From the NCBI RefSeq assembly GCF_000764305.2, contig NW_025944791.1, positions 1-64,000 of the forward strand: 64,000 bases of DNA, written 5' to 3'. Position numbers and translations under genes: made by a program. Within the stretch, counting starts at the first letter, position 1. The number at the start of each line of letters is the position of its first letter. This document shows positions 25,190 to 36,780 of this stretch, one piece after another. Source of the stretch: Hyalella azteca. Lineage: Eukaryota; Arthropoda; Malacostraca; Amphipoda; Hyalellidae. The notes beneath the pieces were generated by a model. The model was not told the DNA's origin and ran no database searches. It worked only from the letters and a program-made list of their open reading frames with translations.

Positions 25190-25440
25190 TGATTAGTTTT
25201 GTTTCCGTTTGATGCCGCGAGCGCCAGGCCGCCGCACGTGTTAACTCCTCAGTCGAGGCTGGGCAGTCGTCGGTGTAGTGTCGTCCGTTGTCCTCTCTGA
25301 GCGTCTTGACTGAGTGTGAACGTTTGCAACTCCGGGACGTTATTATCGTCAGTTTGAGGTTTCGTAACACAACAAGACTGGCGCCGATACTCGCCAGTCA
25401 TTTCTGTTTGGTCTGCAGCTTATTTTTTGTGCTTGGTTCT
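25190..25440 (+). promoter_or_regulatory. CpG-richer patch, speculative promoter/5' UTR
   Basis: Base composition rises well above the surrounding AT-rich DNA and CpG is frequent. Initiator-like TCAGTC (25249) and TCAGTT (25349) occur. It lies 7 kb upstream of the first recognised exon of the receptor gene, on the same strand, so it could hold an untranslated first exon. No TATA box or exact downstream promoter element is positioned to support this. Confidence 0.2.
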
Positions 25441-26768
25441 GCGTGTCCGAACATCAGATTCTAAGCGATAGTTTATTTATTTTTTATCAGTTTTATTTAA
25501 AGCGCTAGTTTATTTATTCCAAAACTGATGACTTGGTCGTTTCCATGTGAAATTATTATTTACGAAATTATTTGTATCCTAATTCCTTCTGGGGCTCCCA
25601 ACTCCTCAGAAGGAAAAAAAATGTTCGCATGTCTACATGCCGGATAAAAACTGAAAATGCATGAACCGAACCTTTTTTCAAATACAAATGCATTGTGACG
25701 GATGAAACAGCTATGACGAATTAGTTGGACAACTTAACTGCCGAAAAATTTAGCATTATTTGGAACATTGTTTTGACAACTTAATTGTCAACTCGAAAAA
25801 CAAATAAATCTCGAATTTTTCCATGATAATGAACTTAAAACTATACTAAGATTTTTGTAGTATCATGTTAGTTTTATTTTATTATATTATATATTATATT
25901 TGTAGTTACAAATTAGTATGCATTAATTATATATAAGTCTTCTCACTTATCAGGCAAGTCAGTTTTCTAAGTAGTCTAGTGCTTCGAAGTTCTTTATTTA
26001 CCAATTGAAAATTTTGTCTATCACATAGAGGATATGAGAGCACAAGCGTGTGTTAAATTTTGAAGAAAAAAATAATTATTTTTCTTCACAGTGTGGATTC
26101 ACAAGTGAGCTCCACGTTTCAAAATTAAGAGAAGAAGCGCTGGTTGCCTGACGCTCCAAAATGGAAAAATTATCGGAAATCTTCCAGATTTTTATTACCA
26201 TTTAGTTCTCAATTAATTTTAATACGTTCACCAATCAATCTTACATTACATTTTAAGAAAAAATTATATTTTTATGGCGCTCCCAGCCATAGAATACTAA
26301 TTTTGTTGCCAACGAGCTGTCAACTATAGCTTGCTTACCACACTCACCATTTTTTCGTTTTCTGATAATTATCAGCAACAACGATTGTTAAAAATCGATC
26401 CGTTTACTAAAATCGTTTTTTGAGCGTAAAAAGTGGATAAGATTAAACATGAGAGGTGAGACAATTTTTAGCCAAGCTAAGTGATATTCTTTCGCATCGA
26501 AATAACGTCAAAATTTTAGCGAAATCTATACTCCAGCTGATAAAAAATAGTTTTTGAAGCCACATTAGTTATCCAATAACTTATCGCAGCTCCAGTTAAC
26601 GTCAGAAACCCAAGCAGCATTACTTCCTGTATTCATGAATTTACAGAAAAATTGTTTACAAACATATTTTCAACACGCTTTTTCTAATACATCAGAATGA
26701 ACAAATGAATATGATCATTCAAAACGCATTACGCAGTAGTAAATCAGGCCGCGCGAAGCATACTTCCG
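25441..26768. other. Stretch with no recognised feature
   Basis: AT-rich, no convincing ORF or repeat. Confidence 0.45.
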
Positions 26769-27012
26769 AAAAGGTGTTTTTTTCTGTCAATAAAGTAAGT
26801 CATATGACACAAGTCACGCAACAGGTTTTTTTTCAACTCTTCAATAAGGGGTTTATTCTCTTGATTAGGCAATCCAAACGCTACTCGGCATGCAAATCGA
26901 ATTTTCCATCTCTCGATAAAGGTTTTGTTCTCCTGATTATACAAGCCTTACGTTACCCGTTGCGACACACAAATTTTCCAAATCTCGATAAAGGTTTTTT
27001 TTTTCTGCCTAC
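26769..27012. repeat. About 72-bp degenerate tandem repeat
   Basis: Three to four diverged units contain CTCGATAAAGGTTTT or equivalent, a CTCCTGATTATACAAGCC or CTTGATTAGGCAATCC segment, and a TTACCCGTTGCGAC-type segment. The plus-strand 149-codon ORF (26705-27154) covers it. Its protein is a visible 24-residue repeat (FPxLDKGF), so the ORF most likely reflects a period divisible by three. Confidence 0.65.
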
Positions 27013-28265
27013 ATATATAGTATGCCTTACCATACATGACCACTCACGTCCTGCAGCTGTCGATGCCCTTAATATCTATAATATCTTTGGCACCAAAGCA
27101 AATTCTACTAACAAAGTGACCGCCGAATCGCGTTTTATCAGCGATATCGATTGAATTCAACGGAAACCTATTTGAATCAAGAATTCTTGCGACTTAAGAC
27201 ATTGTGAACAAATTAAACAATATTTCCATCATTAAAAAAGTCGCATTTTTTTATAATTCAGAAAAAAATTTATTTGTTACCAATGAAAAATATTAAATTC
27301 AATTTAGCAACTGATATGGAAGCGGCAGGTCGTACAGTATGATTGTAGTAAAATTATGAGAAAATGCCAAAGTTAGATTGTTAAGTAAACGGAAATATCA
27401 ACATAATATTATTCTACATCAGAGAGTCCTGAAAATTCTGCTGTGTACTATTTTCTTACTTTCAGTTAATTAAAACAGAATATCACTTAGCAAAATTGCA
27501 GTAGTAGATCAATTTACATAAAAGCCCCTCAAATATTAGAATTGGAAACGAAACGCGAGCCAAATTTCATTGAAGAATACTTAATATTCGATGATTATGT
27601 TGACATCAAGTTGATATCAAACCTCGTTATCAGTGCTAGTAATATGAAAATAAAAATCTAGAATAAAGATGGCAGTCCTTGAAATTGGGAAATTCTGCTC
27701 TAAGCCTTAAATTGTTTATATATAATAATACGTATGAATGTGTAGCAATTATTTTGCCACAATCACTTCAAATCAATCCCTGTACACGCAAATCTGAAGT
27801 ACTGAACTGAAGTTTCCACCAGCGTTCTCTAATTACTGAAAGGCGAAAATCAGTAAAAGTAGCTCAGTCAGATCACTGATAATATTAGACCTGGCAAACT
27901 GATTAAAGTTGGAATGTAATCTTGGTAATAGTATTAGGATAATCGTGTATCATTATTGCTTTGTTATTCACTATTATTTAATACATAATCATACTTGCCT
28001 ACAAAAAAGTTATGATCTACGTAACATTATCTTATTCGACAAATTTTCGGGGCAAGGCTTAACTCAGATCTGCGGAACAGAAGCTTCTATTGAGTTTAAT
28101 TTCCGGGTGCAATTGTTTGTTGTGGCTACATGAATAATTTATTGCGCCCAACCTTAACCTTTACTTAGCGTGAGCCTGATTACTGGCCAAATTTTCATAT
28201 TATCCAAGCCTTGTTATCCGCATTTTAGAAAACAGACGGTGTGTGATTCTCTAAATTTAAAATTA
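27013..28265. other. Stretch with no recognised feature
   Basis: AT-rich, no ORF above 75 codons and no recognisable repeats. Confidence 0.45.
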
Positions 28266-28334
28266 TTTATACTATGTATATCTTAGGATACATAGTATAA
28301 ATACATACATGCCGCCTCTTATAAAAGAGGCGGC
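28266..28334. repeat. Two adjacent perfect hairpins
   Basis: First hairpin: 14-bp arms TTTATACTATGTAT (28266-28279) and its exact complement (28288-28301), with an 8-nt loop. Nine bases later comes the second: GCCGCCTCTT (28311-28320) and AAGAGGCGGC (28325-28334) around ATAA. The second is strikingly GC-rich for this region. No U-tract follows. Confidence 0.9.
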
Positions 28335-31300
28335 GATCCATCGTGGCCTGAGACTGCTATGTCCCAAACAAATACTAAGGATACTAAGGATACGTATTGA
28401 ATTGCTCACATTTTGAAGAATTTACGTTTCATTCTTGGGCGATTGCTTTTCATTATTTCAAATAATCAAAAATTTGCTAGAAAGTTTTGTCGGCTTAATT
28501 GCCGTAATTATTCGTTGGTTCAATAAAATCTATTCTCGGTATTCCAACTCATGATTCCTCTTTGCGGTCACGAATTTCTCAGAGTTTTTTGGACGGAATT
28601 GTATTGAACGTTTCAGATTGAGGAAATTTCATTGTCGAAATTTTTATTGAAATGGCAAACATCATGTCACAAAGGAAAGCAATATATTTGGAGTGTAGTT
28701 ACAGAATTTCGCGTGTAGTTATTATTTCGAATTTCGCGTATTGAGTACACACCAACATGTATACAAAGACAGGTAACTGTTTCAACTCTGAAAGATGGAG
28801 ATGATTTGAAATTTTTGAGAGGGCACCCGTTCTGTTTGCGATTTTAGCATCGGAAAAATTATTCCGGAAATCAAAATAAATGTTGATACAGCCGAAGAAG
28901 TGACCATGCCTGTTGGTAGAAGTTTCGATGCCATCTCATTGATATCCCCGTTCATCTGTAACCTATTTGAGTTCAGGTACAACTGAACTGTACAACTCGA
29001 GTCGAACTCAGGAATAAAGAGAGAATATATTACAGCAGCCGATGATCTCAGCAGCTTGAATGATAACTGTTCATTAAAAAAACTATTTTTTGTCAAACTT
29101 TTTTGGTACCACAATAACTTATTCCCGTATTTTCATTTTGTTTGTGCGGCAGACACACGTTTCAGCCCTTTCCTTTGGGAATAATGTGGACCAATAATGT
29201 TCAAGGACGCCATCGCGTGAAAATCTAGTCTACGGACACATAAATTCAGTATTCGTTAATTTTGAGTTTGCAGGAATTTTTATGTGTTTTCAGCCTTGTG
29301 GAAAATGAATTGAATACAATTTCTTTGCAACTTATCTATAATATGCATTCAATTTTCAGGCCAATCACGTTTACAGAAATTGATCTATTGGAAAACATGT
29401 GATCAGTTTTTAGCTTTTATAACGGAAAATTTTCAGCTCTGCGAGTACAATCGGCTTAAAGTAAAATTCGAACATGAAACTTGTTATCATTTCCAAACGT
29501 TGGAAACATTATTCCGGCTCCAAATATGTTTGTGTTGTATAGGCAACTAATATTGTATTAGTTGCATACAAAGGTACGGAAATTTAGTTTTTTTTCGTGC
29601 AATTTTGAATATAATTTGATATTCTTTCGTTCACTCCGAAGTGACAGATTTAAATCATTTGCATCGTATTTTTAGAGAACTTACAGCCGAGCGTCACAAT
29701 CATTTGTTTATAGATAAAAATTCATTGTTATATGTATATTAATTAATATAAGTTATTTATCATATTAGGCCCTATTATGTTTACGAAGCATCATCGTAGG
29801 GTCCCGATAGCAAGTTTGAAAATTTATGTGCTTCATAATTTTGCTGATTTATGTGCTTTATAATTTTTGCTGATTCGAATCCATTTAGCATAGATCCAGA
29901 CGAGATATATACGAGACGCGATGATGAGTCTCAGGTCACTCATTATCCGATAATCGTTCATGAAATAGCCTCCGAAATTCACTGATTTTGCACCTTTTGA
30001 TCAAGTAACTTCATGAATCAAGATCAGCTTCATTACAGCAACTTTTGTCTTCGTGCTGATATGCCAAAAGCCAGATCGAAATGTCTCATCGAAACTTACG
30101 TGATTAAATCATGTTTGGGTCTAATAATCTTATAAGATGAAATTAATTGATTAACAATGAAATTTGTACCTGGTTAAAATTATATTTCATAATATCAGAG
30201 AAAAAGAAACCCAGAAATCTAAGATTTCTTGCTTTCTTTCTTCAGAGAAACCAAGATGTTCTAACTTTACCGAAAGATATCCTCGGCTTTTTAGTAACTT
30301 AGAAGGGTTGGAGTTAGTTTAGAATGAATCTTCATATCTCGGTATTTCATCCCCACTTATGATCGGGATCAGAAGAAGGTATTAGTGAAGGTTGCACCAG
30401 TGAACATTATGTGCATCCCTGATCGAGTTCCGATGATAAACTAATTGCGTTCGATCTCGCGCCCTCAAAAGCCGTCTGATTGGCTTCTAATTTCGGCTCG
30501 TGCCACCATTGCTGCTGCGCTAAGATTAGTAGCTTTGGAACTGACTCTTCTTTCCATGCAATTCTGGCAGATAATTTTTCTAGTTCGGTTCCTATTTTTT
30601 TTTCGTGTGAAAATTGGTTGCGTAAACTGCATGACTTTTGGGGTTATTATCCACTATAAATATGAAGTGACAGCGATTCTTCCCAGTCGTTCGGGTATTT
30701 ATTCTCGAACTTAGTTTTAAATTATCCTCTATGATTTAGTTCCTATTATTTGTATTTTCGCCTCTATTTTTCTTTTCATTCGGATTAATCATTTTGTTCA
30801 GTTTTATTTTCGTATTTCACCACTCAAACAAATTTGCTTTAATCGGTGCATTTTTCTTTCATATTGCGGCTTTTCAATTTAACCTCTCAGGATGGCCGAT
30901 GGCGTGGTTAATCCTCATCAGCTGGAATAAATCCTGTGATCCTGCGCAAATGGGGGCGGATTTTGCAGGTTAACGTGCAGAAACTCTTTGAATTTGAGCG
31001 CCTGAACGAACGGGTGTCGCATCTGTCTAAGAGTTCTCAAATTAAAATCAAATGACCATTTTATAATTATTCGAAAAAAACAATGCTGTAAAAATTCTGT
31101 GCATCCTTCATAAACTTTATTTCCATGAGAGAGAAGAAATATTATTAATATTCGTACAACAATAATGTACCATATATATATATATTTAAATTATACAATA
31201 ATATATATAATATACTTTTGTTCATGAAGGAAATAAATTTAGAAAGCGGCTGCTATTTGCATTGCTTGAACATTTAAATGTGGTTGAGTTGACGAATGTA

Positions 31301-32519
31301 GAGTGAATGTTGTGAAGGTTGAATTGGTTAGTTAAAAATAACATATTTCCGTCTATGACATCTGTGACATATCGCATGTGAAGGATCTTATCTTTCAACA
31401 AGGAAGACATCAATCAGGAAATATCAAGGGACGAATGGGATCAACATTGTTATCTTACACATCTGATGCTGTAACAAACGTTGATCACACGTTTTTTCGG
31501 GGAATCCAAGTCGTTATCACAATTCATTATACGACATAACTTATTCAAATAAATATTTTTTAATGTGTAGGAGATGATGATAATATAGAGAAAATCTTTT
31601 CAAACAGCCGACACTTCTATATTTAAAATAATCTTGCACGTGCCTTCAACTCGCTTTACTTTTTCGCCGAGCAAATTTTAGTTTAAATCTTACTGCAGTT
31701 TTACCCGAAGGTTCAAGAAAATGCTTCAAAATATTTTAAATTATTATATCGAATGAAATTGGACTTTTATTCACTACTTTCAGTTGATCATGAATAAATT
31801 TAATCAGTGACTTTATTCATCTATATACTGACACATGTTCTCAATTGATGCATGGGATTGCTGCTGTTGTATCAGTGTTTCGATCCCTACAAGCATTAGA
31901 ATCTATGATTCTCTATGTTCATTCCTAAACACTGATCTATTCGATACTTAAAAACAAATAGGAAAAAAACTTTAAACATAATTGTTCGAGTAAATATCAG
32001 CGAGGCATGGGTTGGAGAGAGGAGGTGATTTCTTTTTCGCCTTGTATGTTGAACAATGAATAATGCAGCCAAAAGTTCAAGTTGAATTATTAGCATTGAT
32101 GAATCGTCATTTTATTTCATTCTATTGATGAATCACTGAGACGGCGGCCCTGCAAAGAAGAAAATAGTGAATGATGTGCCCTGTATCTCTATTTTATGTG
32201 ATTTTTTTGGAAAATCTATACAAACTGGATTAATTTATAAATTTATGCGTTTTAAATTGTACTTCTTAAATTCACAGTGAAACACAAAATACTTGAAGAT
32301 GGAAATTAGATTACCCAGTAAGTCATTTGATATAAAACTATTAGTTGAAGATAGTTTAGTCAAGAGGACCTTTCTGTTTGTAACTACACACCCAGAGCAA
32401 TGCTTCTTTAATTGAGAAAAGATTCTTCACTGAAAATTTGTCCCCAGAGTGGGATTGCGTCAAAAACTGTGTTAATTTCCACCGAAATTCTGACAAAGTT
32501 TCAGCTCCGCTAATTATTA
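28335..32519. other. 4-kb stretch upstream of the receptor exon 1
   Basis: No gene recognised. Opposite-strand frames at 28782-29114 (minus, 110 codons) and about 28790-28990 (plus) overlap and neither has a known motif. A long AT-dinucleotide-rich tract lies at about 31140-31215. A plausible splice acceptor (GTTTCAG, ending at 32502) could join an upstream untranslated exon to exon 1. Confidence 0.4.
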
Positions 32520-33039
32520 ATGAGTCATTCGTTGTACAGTTGTGAGGTGCTCGAGACCATAATGCATTTAATTCTATTCACTATGCATCGAAAGATGTGT
32601 CTAACATTTATGTTGGCATTGTGCCTACAACCGAACCCAACAAATGAACTTCCATTTCCTGGCGCCAGCAGCAAGAATTTAGGAAACTTGTCCCCGTTCA
32701 TGAATAATTTAACCACATCGCCTGAATTCAGCTACAATCATCGAATCCAGACATCGAAAGAAATGACCAATGAAATGTTCTCCAACTTGTCAAAACCTTT
32801 CAATCTATTTCGGATGTTTAACAGTGACCGCGCTATAAAAAATGTGCAACAACGGACCTATGAAAATAAGCCACACTCCGGGAGTAATTTGACATCGTTG
32901 AAAATACTCTGGCGTAAAAGTTATACTCTACGCGCCGAAAGAAGCGAACACAGCGATAACCATCGTAAACCTAGAAGTATTCCTAGGCTACGCAGTTATG
33001 GCTGCGATAATGTTCCTGAAAACACCAACAACACAGGAG
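32520..33039 (+). CDS. InR-like: Exon 1: signal peptide and basic N-terminal extension
   Basis: Open from the ATG at 32520 to a donor GGAG|GTGAGT at 33040, ending in phase 1. An in-frame stop lies at 32511-32513. Several in-frame Met codons compete. The one at 32583 (MHRKMCLTFMLALCLQ) gives the best signal peptide, with a basic start and hydrophobic core. The Met at 32520 gives the longest frame. Then follow about 140 hydrophilic residues rich in Asn, Ser, Lys and Arg, with candidate N-glycosylation sites (NLTT, NLTS) and dibasic or RxxR-type sites (RAER, RKPR) near the end. The exon ends just before the first L1 cysteine. No domain is recognised in the extension. Drosophila InR also has a long N-terminal extension, so its presence is not odd in itself. 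The phase-1 end joins exon 2 exactly. Confidence 0.8.
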
Positions 33040-34520
33040 GTGAGTAAAATAATTTATCACTTATGTAGGAAAATTCGGCGGTGGAATGCATGAAGTTTGA
33101 CATCTCGAGTGAGTTTTATTGGAAATATATTTCGTATTCTAAATGGAGAAGGTTCAAATAATATTTTATGGATAAATTTTGTGTTTTTTAAGGAGGGAAG
33201 TGGCGCTGTTATCAATAATCATTCGAACTTCAAGTGACACTATACCGTGGGTTTTTAAATTGTCCCCAGCTTCATTGATTAAGATCGGCATCCCACTAAA
33301 TTTTCCCCTCGCTGGTGTATTGTGATGTTGATTTTCGGTATTTATCAATGATTTATTTATCATTCATACCATCGAGGTCATTTCATGTGATGGCAATTTT
33401 TTTCGGATTGCTGCTCGGTGAAAAATTTCATGGATTATCAAGAGGGCTAATAACATCCATTAGCAAACTTTTCTAACTCATCATAATTAGTGATGACACT
33501 TCGCACTTTCTGAGACCGTGCATCATTCTCACGTCGCGCAATGATGTACGTATATTCACAAATCGATTATTTTCTGCTCTATTATTTCGCCCTCGAGTTA
33601 TAGCGAGCAGTTGAGCCTAACTTTCAGCGGCTACGTTGTTATTTGTTACAAGAGCCCTCGCCAGTGATACTGAGCAATATAATTTGGCTAGAAATGACGG
33701 TAACTTCACTTACTTCCATGCTTAGAAAGTTTCATAGCGAGGGTCATGGTGCTACGAATTTCACGACTTCCATGCAGTTTCGTGTGGCATTCGATAACAG
33801 CAACTAGTCATTAGGCCACGATGGCTCAGACCGGCGATAAATTACAAGGGACTCCAGGACAGTGCGTGAGAGAAGCTTGATCATGTGTTTCAGTCGGAAA
33901 AGTTCCTCTAATGCGCAAATGCGTGGAGTTGGTAGTTTGATTTGTCGTCTCGGTGGCTACCACATAAATTGAAAATAATAATAAAGTGTTGCATAGAATA
34001 TATTAAATGATATTGATGAATGAAGGAAGGGAATTGAGAGCATAGGTTGCATGCTCATTTGCAGGGAAAAGTTGAGAGGTATATAGGTGATAGCAATGAG
34101 ACTGGCAGGGTGGTATTTGATTGAACAGTAGAAAAACTTAACCTTGGAGAGAAGATGGAATTGAAGAAATATTAAACGTCATTATAAGTACAACATCACC
34201 AAGTCGTGTTCATTGGTAAAGTGAGAGCAAGGCGGAATATCTGATCACTTGTTTAGACTGTACTTCTCGGAAATGAGCCAGCGCGTAAATCTCGCCAAAC
34301 TTCAATATTGACAGCGATGAAACCCTGCTGTCCACGTGACGATAATATTTTTTCCCCTTTGCCATTCCATGAAAACCGAACCGGGGTATTTATTGAGAAT
34401 TTTGGCACATTAGCTTCTAAATCATAATTTCGATCACACGGGAAACTGATTGGCGAACAAAAAATATTAGCAACTTAATTTGCCGGCATCCGTTCGTCTC
34501 TAGAGACGATGAAGTAGCAT
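33040..34520. other. Start of intron 1, nothing recognised
   Basis: AT-rich intronic sequence up to the LINE. No exon-like ORF with splice borders is seen. Confidence 0.5.
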
Positions 34521-36780
34521 TTGGTCCTGCCTGCATCAAAGAGAATAGCTGAACAGACCGATGCAGGAGTGACAATCCAATCCACAACCTTCACTAGTGA
34601 AGGCAGATGGTTGTTGCAGTTGCGTCGACCGTTGTTTCTGTCTGAACTTACTTTGAGAGTCGCCATCGCGGCGCTCGGCCTCAACGCAGAATACTGCCTG
34701 CCCGAAAGCGAGTCTCCAGCCATGGCGGTCAGCTGCTTGAGTCTCCCTCAAGACTGGGTCGATGCGGCACCGTTTCAAGTCCCTCATGCAGATGTCCCTG
34801 AAGCGTGGTTTCGGGCGTCCAGTTTTCCGTCGGCCTTACACGAGCTCGCCGCAGAGGAGGTCCTTGGGTATGCGGCCCGCTACCATTCTACTGACATGCC
34901 CCAGCCAGACGTCTCTCACTGAGAACTGAGAGCAGACTGATCATATTTGATCGCTTTAGTTAGTACCACAGAATTTGGGACTCTGTCATGCCACCTGATC
35001 TGCAGTATGCGCCGGAGACTCCTCATGTGGAAGCCGCCGAGTTTCCTTTCGTGCCTCGCGTAGCTGATCCATCTCTTGCAACCATACGAGGAGTTACGAG
35101 GACACAAGCCTTGTAGAAGCACAGCTGGAGTCCTTCCTCGGCATGTGATGCCAAGGCTGCATCGTCGGCGATGAGCATCTCGCGGGTTAGGACACTGGTG
35201 ACCCTGGTCTTGGCTCGAAGACGGTCTACGTTGAAGAGGTTAACATCGTGTCCAGCGTGTATGTTGACGCCCTCGTTACATTCCGCGAAGGCGCACCGTG
35301 AAGCATGGAGAAGAAGCTGCCAAAGAGCGTGGGTGCGAGCAAGCAGCACTGGTTCACTATCCTGTTGACTGGAAAAGCCTATCAAGTCACACAGTTGAAG
35401 CAAACCGTGACGTGCACGTTTTCGTGGAAGGAATAGGCAGGCCAATCTTCTGCAACAAGTGGAAAAATCTGCTACGACCAAACTGGTCGAAGGCTCTTGT
35501 TGAATTAATGGAAGCGATGTGGAGAGGCATCTACTGCTCATGGCACTTCTCCTGTAGCTAGGACTTCGCCGGTTTTGGACTTGAGTGGAGCGGTCTTGGA
35601 CGGGGTTGATCCTGTGGCCCTCGTACATCCCTCTACGTTGCCTGTATTGGCAGCTGACTGAATGCTGCTACTGCTGTACAGGGGTTCCTCCTGTACGTGT
35701 TGGCGCCACGTCAAGCTGTCTGCTGGGCTTCGCCCCTGACGGTCCGGAGGGCCTGCAGAGTGACGGTGTGAGGTTGCCCTTGTGAGCCAGTAAGGCTTTT
35801 CTTTTCTTCTCCGTCACCGGCATCATCTCCCTCCAGTCTGCATCTAACCAGTCCATGCTCCTTCGTACTTTTTTCCGTAGGCGTTGACGGCGCAGTCGCA
35901 CGTGGCGTCGCGGAGGCCTGACCACATTAAATCAAAGTCATCGCCGCCGTTGCATCCTCACCGATAGCAGCTTCCAGGCTGCTGACGAACTGCCGGGTCT
36001 TCACAAGGTCGCACGCAGCTGGCATATATATGAGGGTGTCCCATTCATATTGAATGATGTTGGCTTCTTGGTGCCATGCGCACCCTGCTGGCTACGAGGG
36101 CGTGATCCGTATCACAGTCGGCGCTGTGATAGCTGCGGGAGCGAGGACCGTTATCTGGCTGATGCCAGAGACGGGACCACATTGTCTGCAAGATACTGGT
36201 TGGATCTCCCTGCACTTGAATATTTGTTTGTCACGCACATGCAATGACGCCAGGCGTTGACCGTTCTCATTTATCTTCGCCCTCCCAAATCTTCCGAGGC
36301 AGGTGGGCCATGACTCGTGATCGGCTCCCACTCTCGCGTCGAAGTCACCGAGGAGATATAGACCGCAGATTTTGGGAATCGTGGAAATTGTATGCGCTGA
36401 GTATGCCAACTGGTCCAGAACACGTTTGCAGCCGAAGCGTGAGCAACCTCCTGGGACTCCAGCTCCTGATTTGATGTCGGGGTTTACTCCCTTAGCCTTT
36501 TCCATGAAGGGGTTAGCCGCAAAGCAGCGGAGATTTGGGTTCGAAGTTACCTTCTCCTGGATGAACTACCTTCAAAGGTTAACGAGCCTTGTCAGCCCGA
36601 GCTGGTACTGAAGAGCCTAGGAGAACTGCATGAGCTGCGACGAAATAGTGACGCACCAGTCACTCAGAAGACCACATCCAGCTCGCGGTCATCCCGTGAG
36701 AAGAGGCCGGTAGAACGTCTACGTAGAAGAAACGAGTCACAGGAAAGGAGTCTGATCGAGGGCAGCAAGTAAACAACTAT
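34521..36780 (-). mobile_element. Degenerate non-LTR retrotransposon (LINE)
   Basis: Minus-strand translations show three parts of an endonuclease/reverse-transcriptase LINE in order. An APE-type endonuclease segment (36505-36092) contains YLLGDFDARVGADHESW and NENGQRL. An RT segment (about 35628-35023) contains EGVNI, LRAKTRV and the catalytic IADD box. A C-terminal segment (35122-34536) contains SLRRILQIRWHDRVP, then AADRHGWRL and a decayed C2H2-like finger (DCH-CIGLFSY). Frames change repeatedly and the RT core between endonuclease and IADD is shortened, so it is inactive. GC content is clearly higher than the surrounding DNA, consistent with an element having its own base composition. It sits antisense in intron 1. 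The plus-strand 133-codon ORF at 34521-34922 is its shadow. Confidence 0.85.

Noticed and set aside
26705..27154. 149-codon plus-strand ORF
   Set aside because: Its protein is the translation of a degenerate tandem repeat with a period divisible by three; no start context or domain.
28311..28334. GC-rich hairpin as an intrinsic terminator
   Set aside because: No following T-run and the genome is eukaryotic.
28782..29114. 110-codon minus-strand ORF, with a plus-strand frame of similar quality over the same bases
   Set aside because: Both look somewhat protein-like, neither has a recognisable motif or splice context, and they cannot both be real.
34521..34922. 133-codon plus-strand ORF in a GC-rich region
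   Set aside because: Shadow of the minus-strand LINE C-terminal segment.
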